Source: Escherichia fergusonii ATCC 35469
GTDB lineage: Bacteria > Pseudomonadota > Gammaproteobacteria > Enterobacterales > Enterobacteriaceae
Length of the DNA stretch: 64,000 nt
Assembly: GCF_000026225.1 (NCBI RefSeq)
Contig: NC_011740.1
Span: forward strand, 2,046,001 to 2,110,000
Direction of reading: 5' to 3'
Below are positions 62,122-64,000 of the stretch, piece by piece; position 1 is the first letter of the stretch; every line of letters starts with the position of its first letter. The position numbers were made by a program, and so were the translations under genes. The notes beneath the pieces are model-generated. The model was not told the origin of the DNA and did not search any database. It worked only from the letters and a program-made list of their open reading frames with translations.

Positions 62122-63065
62122 GCAATCCCCCTGTCTGCAAACTTCCCTTCACGAACTCCCGTTAACGAATCTTCTCTCAGCAGGTAATCAAAATCGGCCG
62201 TCCAGCCAGTGTCGTTGTCTCCGAAGTAAAACGGCTTGGCCTGATGTACAAACGCCCTGACATACGCTCTGAAACCGTCCACGTTTGGCGTTTTCAGTTG
62301 CGGGATGATTTTCTTCAGGCGGCGTTTGCGTTTCTCGTTGACCGCAACAGCGTGTGGCAGTCTGTCACCGACTTCGGTGTTGTAGGCGTTCAGGAAGGAT
62401 TCGTAGTCGATTCGTTCTGCCTTGCGACGTTCAGGTTTAACCTTCCCATCACCTCCCCCATTGGGGGGTAGGGGGGTATTATTTATATTCTTGTTAATAC
62501 CTTCTTGTTCATGATGTGCGGTTGTTTGTGCGGCTTCATGTGCGCTTTCATGTGCGGCATGTACTCTGAAAGCCGCGCCATTGCTGGCTTCGTCATGTGC
62601 GTCATCATGTGCGGTTGTTTGTGCGGCTTCATGTGCGGGTGAATTGTTCATTTTTTGAGCGTATTCATGGTAATTTGTGACGGTGATCACACGACCTTTT
62701 TGCTTCTCTCCATCAATGGAGATCATCCCCTCTTTCACAAAAACCTGAAGCATCCGCTCAACCTGATCACGGCTTGCCGGCTTGCCATGCCTGTCGCATA
62801 ACTGAAGACCTAAATCAGCTGCTGTCACAACCAGTTGACCGGGTTGCAGATGCCATTCATGACCTTTGAAATTCGCTTTGTATGGCTTTCTGGCGGCATT
62901 CAGGAGAAGGTTTTCCCACAGGGTGCGAAGATAAACATCTTTCGCCCATGACTGTTTCAGAATGCTCCGGTACAACGGAATGTAACCAGTTTTCTGGTTC
63001 TCCATCCTGTTGCTCCTGCGCTCGTGTGCGGCGCTGAAATCGTAGATTTTTGCTGTATTGCTCAT
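62118..63065 (-). CDS. 18: Replication initiator (O/gp18 type) containing the origin
   Basis: A 315-residue phage initiator. Residues 25-130 are a winged-helix DNA-binding domain (TGYIPLYRSILKQSWAKDVY; ASRDQVERMLQVFVKEGM). Residues 140-190 are a His/Ala-rich repeat (PAHEAAQTTAHDDAHDEA) encoded by the iteron cluster. The C-terminal part (215-315) probably contacts the helicase encoded next. The arrangement copies lambda O and P22 gene 18, with the origin inside the gene. Confidence 0.88.
   Translation of the reverse strand: MSNTAKIYDFSAAHERRSNRMENQKTGYIPLYRSILKQSWAKDVYLRTLWENLLLNAARKPYKANFKGHEWHLQPGQLVVTAADLGLQLCDRHGKPASRDQVERMLQVFVKEGMISIDGEKQKGRVITVTNYHEYAQKMNNSPAHEAAQTTAHDDAHDEASNGAAFRVHAAHESAHEAAQTTAHHEQEGINKNINNTPLPPNGGGDGKVKPERRKAERIDYESFLNAYNTEVGDRLPHAVAVNEKRKRRLKKIIPQLKTPNVDGFRAYVRAFVHQAKPFYFGDNDTGWTADFDYLLREDSLTGVREGKFADRGIA
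62514..62637. other. Candidate phage replication origin (iterons)
   Basis: Inside the initiator gene, TGTGCG occurs eight times in 123 bases, and one 31-base unit is repeated exactly (62514-62544 and 62607-62637). AT-rich sequence follows on the 3' side of the gene (about 62476-62502). Iterons next to an AT-rich tract within the initiator gene is the lambda ori layout. Confidence 0.75.
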
Positions 63066-63067
63066 AA

Positions 63068-63340
63068 CTACCTGCCTTGACGAAAGACCTTAAGAACATC
63101 GTTAAACTGACTTACGGATATGTCTTCTTTGAGCAGCTTTTCCAGAAATGCGTTTGGAATGAACGTATATCCCTCCTCTTTTGGTAGAGACGGGAGCAAC
63201 GCCCTTGCCTCAGCCTTCAGAAGCTCAGTTCTGGCAACTTTCACAAAAGAGATTTGAGTTCTTTCATCAATGGAACGAAGGAAGCGCAAACGCTTAACTT
63301 CTTTGTGTGTATCAGGTGGATTAAAGCCTTTGTTTCGCAT
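63068..63340 (-). CDS. Hypothetical protein between cII and the initiator
   Basis: A 90-residue basic protein (MRNKGFNPPDTHKEVKRLRF...FIPNAFLEKLLKED). It lies between cII and gene 18 with a 2-base gap to the latter. I recognise no domain; location suggests a replication-linked or regulatory role. Confidence 0.7.
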   Translation of the reverse strand: MRNKGFNPPDTHKEVKRLRFLRSIDERTQISFVKVARTELLKAEARALLPSLPKEEGYTFIPNAFLEKLLKEDISVSQFNDVLKVFRQGR

Positions 63341-63352
63341 ATAATTACCTCG

Positions 63353-63418
63353 TTGGATGTTGTTAAAATTCCATTTGTATTTGATCAGAACGCTCGGTTG
63401 CCGCCGGGCGTTTTTTAT
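63353..63418 (+). ncRNA. oop: OOP antisense RNA
   Basis: A promoter with TGGATT (-35) and TATAAT (-10, 63341-63346) 17 bases apart is followed by a stretch matching the lambda OOP 3' end: CAGAACGCTCGGTTGCCGCC and then GGGCGTTTTTTATT, a terminator. It is antisense to the 3' end of cII and should trigger cII mRNA decay. The start position is estimated from the promoter. Confidence 0.8.
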
Positions 63419-63659
63419 TGGTGAGTCCATCAAGCGCATACTTAAAAGCCCTGCTAATCGGACTGATGTCTGATGCCATTCCAAAAGCACACAGGACCGA
63501 AGCAATAAACCTCCAGTCCGTTCTGCTTATCTTCGATTCATGACAGCCAATCATCTTTGCCAGACCGCGCTGGGTAAGCGTTGACAGGTTGATGAGTAAA
63601 TCTGTTTCTGCGCGATCAACGTCACGCTGTGATAGTTTGCTGTAACTTGTTTGTTCCAT
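63363..63659 (-). CDS. cII: Transcriptional activator CII
   Basis: A 98-residue CII-family activator. The helix-turn-helix LTQRGLAKMIGCHESKISR is followed by the conserved end TNKKRPAATERSDQIQ shared with lambda CII. It controls the lysis/lysogeny choice by activating pRE and related promoters. The ATG lies within the pRE region, and the 3' end is covered by OOP RNA. Confidence 0.93.
   Translation of the reverse strand: MEQTSYSKLSQRDVDRAETDLLINLSTLTQRGLAKMIGCHESKISRTDWRFIASVLCAFGMASDISPISRAFKYALDGLTNKKRPAATERSDQIQMEF
63637..63650 (+). promoter_or_regulatory. CII binding site of pRE
   Basis: TTGC, six bases, then TTGT on the + strand overlaps the cII start. This is the CII/C1 recognition pattern (TTGC-N6-TTGY). 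The promoter would transcribe rightward, antisense to cro, into cI beyond the window. Confidence 0.7.
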
Positions 63660-63693
63660 TTCTTACTATTTCCATAGGTAAATAATCACTAAT

Positions 63694-63711
63694 ACTCATC
63701 TTTCGATGAGT
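63694..63711 (-). terminator. Hairpin between nutR and cII (tR1-like)
   Basis: ACTCATC and GATGAGT form a 7-bp stem with a GAAA tetraloop on the - strand. It lies where lambda has tR1, just after nutR. There is no T-run, so termination would be rho-dependent or weak. Confidence 0.45.
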
Positions 63712-63723
63712 GCTTAATTAGTT

Positions 63724-63758
63724 ACCGCGTTGTCGGCGGTGCAGATTGATAAAGAGCG
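63724..63758 (-). promoter_or_regulatory. nutR antitermination site
   Basis: Read on the - strand, boxA (CGCTCTTTA, 63750-63758) is followed by a boxB hairpin, ACCGC CGACAAC GCGGT (63724-63740), of the P22 right boxB type as I recall it. N protein, encoded outside the window, should load here. Confidence 0.82.
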
Positions 63759-63765
63759 GTGTTAC

Positions 63766-63993
63766 TTATGCAGCCAGAAGGTTCTTTTTACTTATTTCAA
63801 GCATTTCGCTTGCTTGATATTTGCCACCAGAAATCTCTTCGATTTTTGAGGCGTATTTCGTTTTCCCAAAAAACTCAGTCTTAGGGAGGAAGCCGTTTTT
63901 GAGCCACTTATAGACAGCCCTTTCGCTAACTCCACAAGCCTTCGCAACTTCAGGTATGCCGACACCTTTAATCGGCTCATCAAGATTTTGCAT
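63766..63993 (-). CDS. cro: Cro-type early repressor
   Basis: A 75-residue helix-turn-helix protein (IPEVAKACGVSERAVYKWLK), first gene of the rightward early operon and followed by nutR and cII, which identifies it as Cro by position. It differs from lambda and P22 Cro in sequence. cI should start just beyond the window on the opposite strand. Confidence 0.85.
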   Translation of the reverse strand: MQNLDEPIKGVGIPEVAKACGVSERAVYKWLKNGFLPKTEFFGKTKYASKIEEISGGKYQASEMLEISKKNLLAA

Positions 63994-64000
63994 AGGAATG

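Noticed and set aside
62514..62637. Direct repeats considered as CRISPR or mobile-element ends
   Set aside because: The repeats are within a phage initiator gene, keep frame and fit replication iterons.

Overview
The window comes from the chromosome of an enterobacterium of the genus Escherichia. YeeX is close to identical to the E. coli K-12 protein as I remember it, and YeeA, SbmC and LdtA are clear orthologues. SbmC and YeeA look more diverged than I expect within E. coli sensu stricto, so a sister species or cryptic clade (E. albertii, E. fergusonii, E. marmotae and so on) is possible. All family assignments come from reading the translated sequences; no database search was run.

Region 1 (1-10.9 kb, + strand) is the 3' part of a choline-utilisation (cut) microcompartment operon of the GRM2 / type II kind. 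It holds three tandem BMC-H shell genes (the first cut by the window edge), a CoA-acylating acetaldehyde dehydrogenase (CutF), a BMC-P pentamer (CmcD), an alcohol dehydrogenase (CutO), the long-form glycyl-radical choline TMA-lyase CutC and its activase CutD, a BMC-H with a long tail (CmcE), a PduL-type phosphotransacylase (CutH), an unassigned accessory protein and a pair of SMR transporters. Choline is cleaved to trimethylamine and acetaldehyde inside the shell; the acetaldehyde is dismutated to ethanol and acetyl-CoA/acetyl-P.

Region 2 (10.9-13.0 kb, - strand) holds ldtA (erfK) and what looks like the scar of a lost cobalamin-synthesis operon. A well-preserved adenosylcobalamin riboswitch and a ribosome-binding-site hairpin now precede only a 49-codon ORF and a decayed N-terminal fragment of CbiG.

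Region 3 (13.0-31.2 kb) is the 1,2-propanediol regulon: pocR and pduF (- strand), then pduABCDEGHJKLMNOPQSTUVW (+ strand). It has a complete shell, a B12-dependent diol dehydratase, reactivase, adenosyltransferase/reductase, aldehyde and alcohol dehydrogenases, phosphotransacylase and propionate kinase. pduX, the usual last gene, is absent. The strain therefore carries two adjacent microcompartment loci, one B12-independent and one B12-dependent, but lacks the B12 genes that normally sit here.

Region 4 (31.2-33.4 kb) is core chromosome: yeeX, yeeA, sbmC.

Region 5 (about 33.5 kb to the end) is a P22-like lambdoid prophage, entered from its late end, so that nearly all genes are on the - strand. 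Reading in the direction of transcription (right to left): cro, nutR, cII with antisense OOP, a small ORF, a replication initiator with an iteron cluster, a DnaB-type helicase, small ORFs, a nin region (ninB, E, X, F, a membrane protein, ninG, H, I), a nearly lambda-identical Q with PR'/6S/tR', holin, SAR endolysin, Rz/Rz1, Rha, terminase (with pac), portal, scaffold, coat, tail-machine and ejection-protein genes, and a tailspike with a P22-type head-binding domain. A low-GC O-antigen acyltransferase (+ strand) lies next to the chromosomal junction. cI, N and int should lie beyond the right edge.
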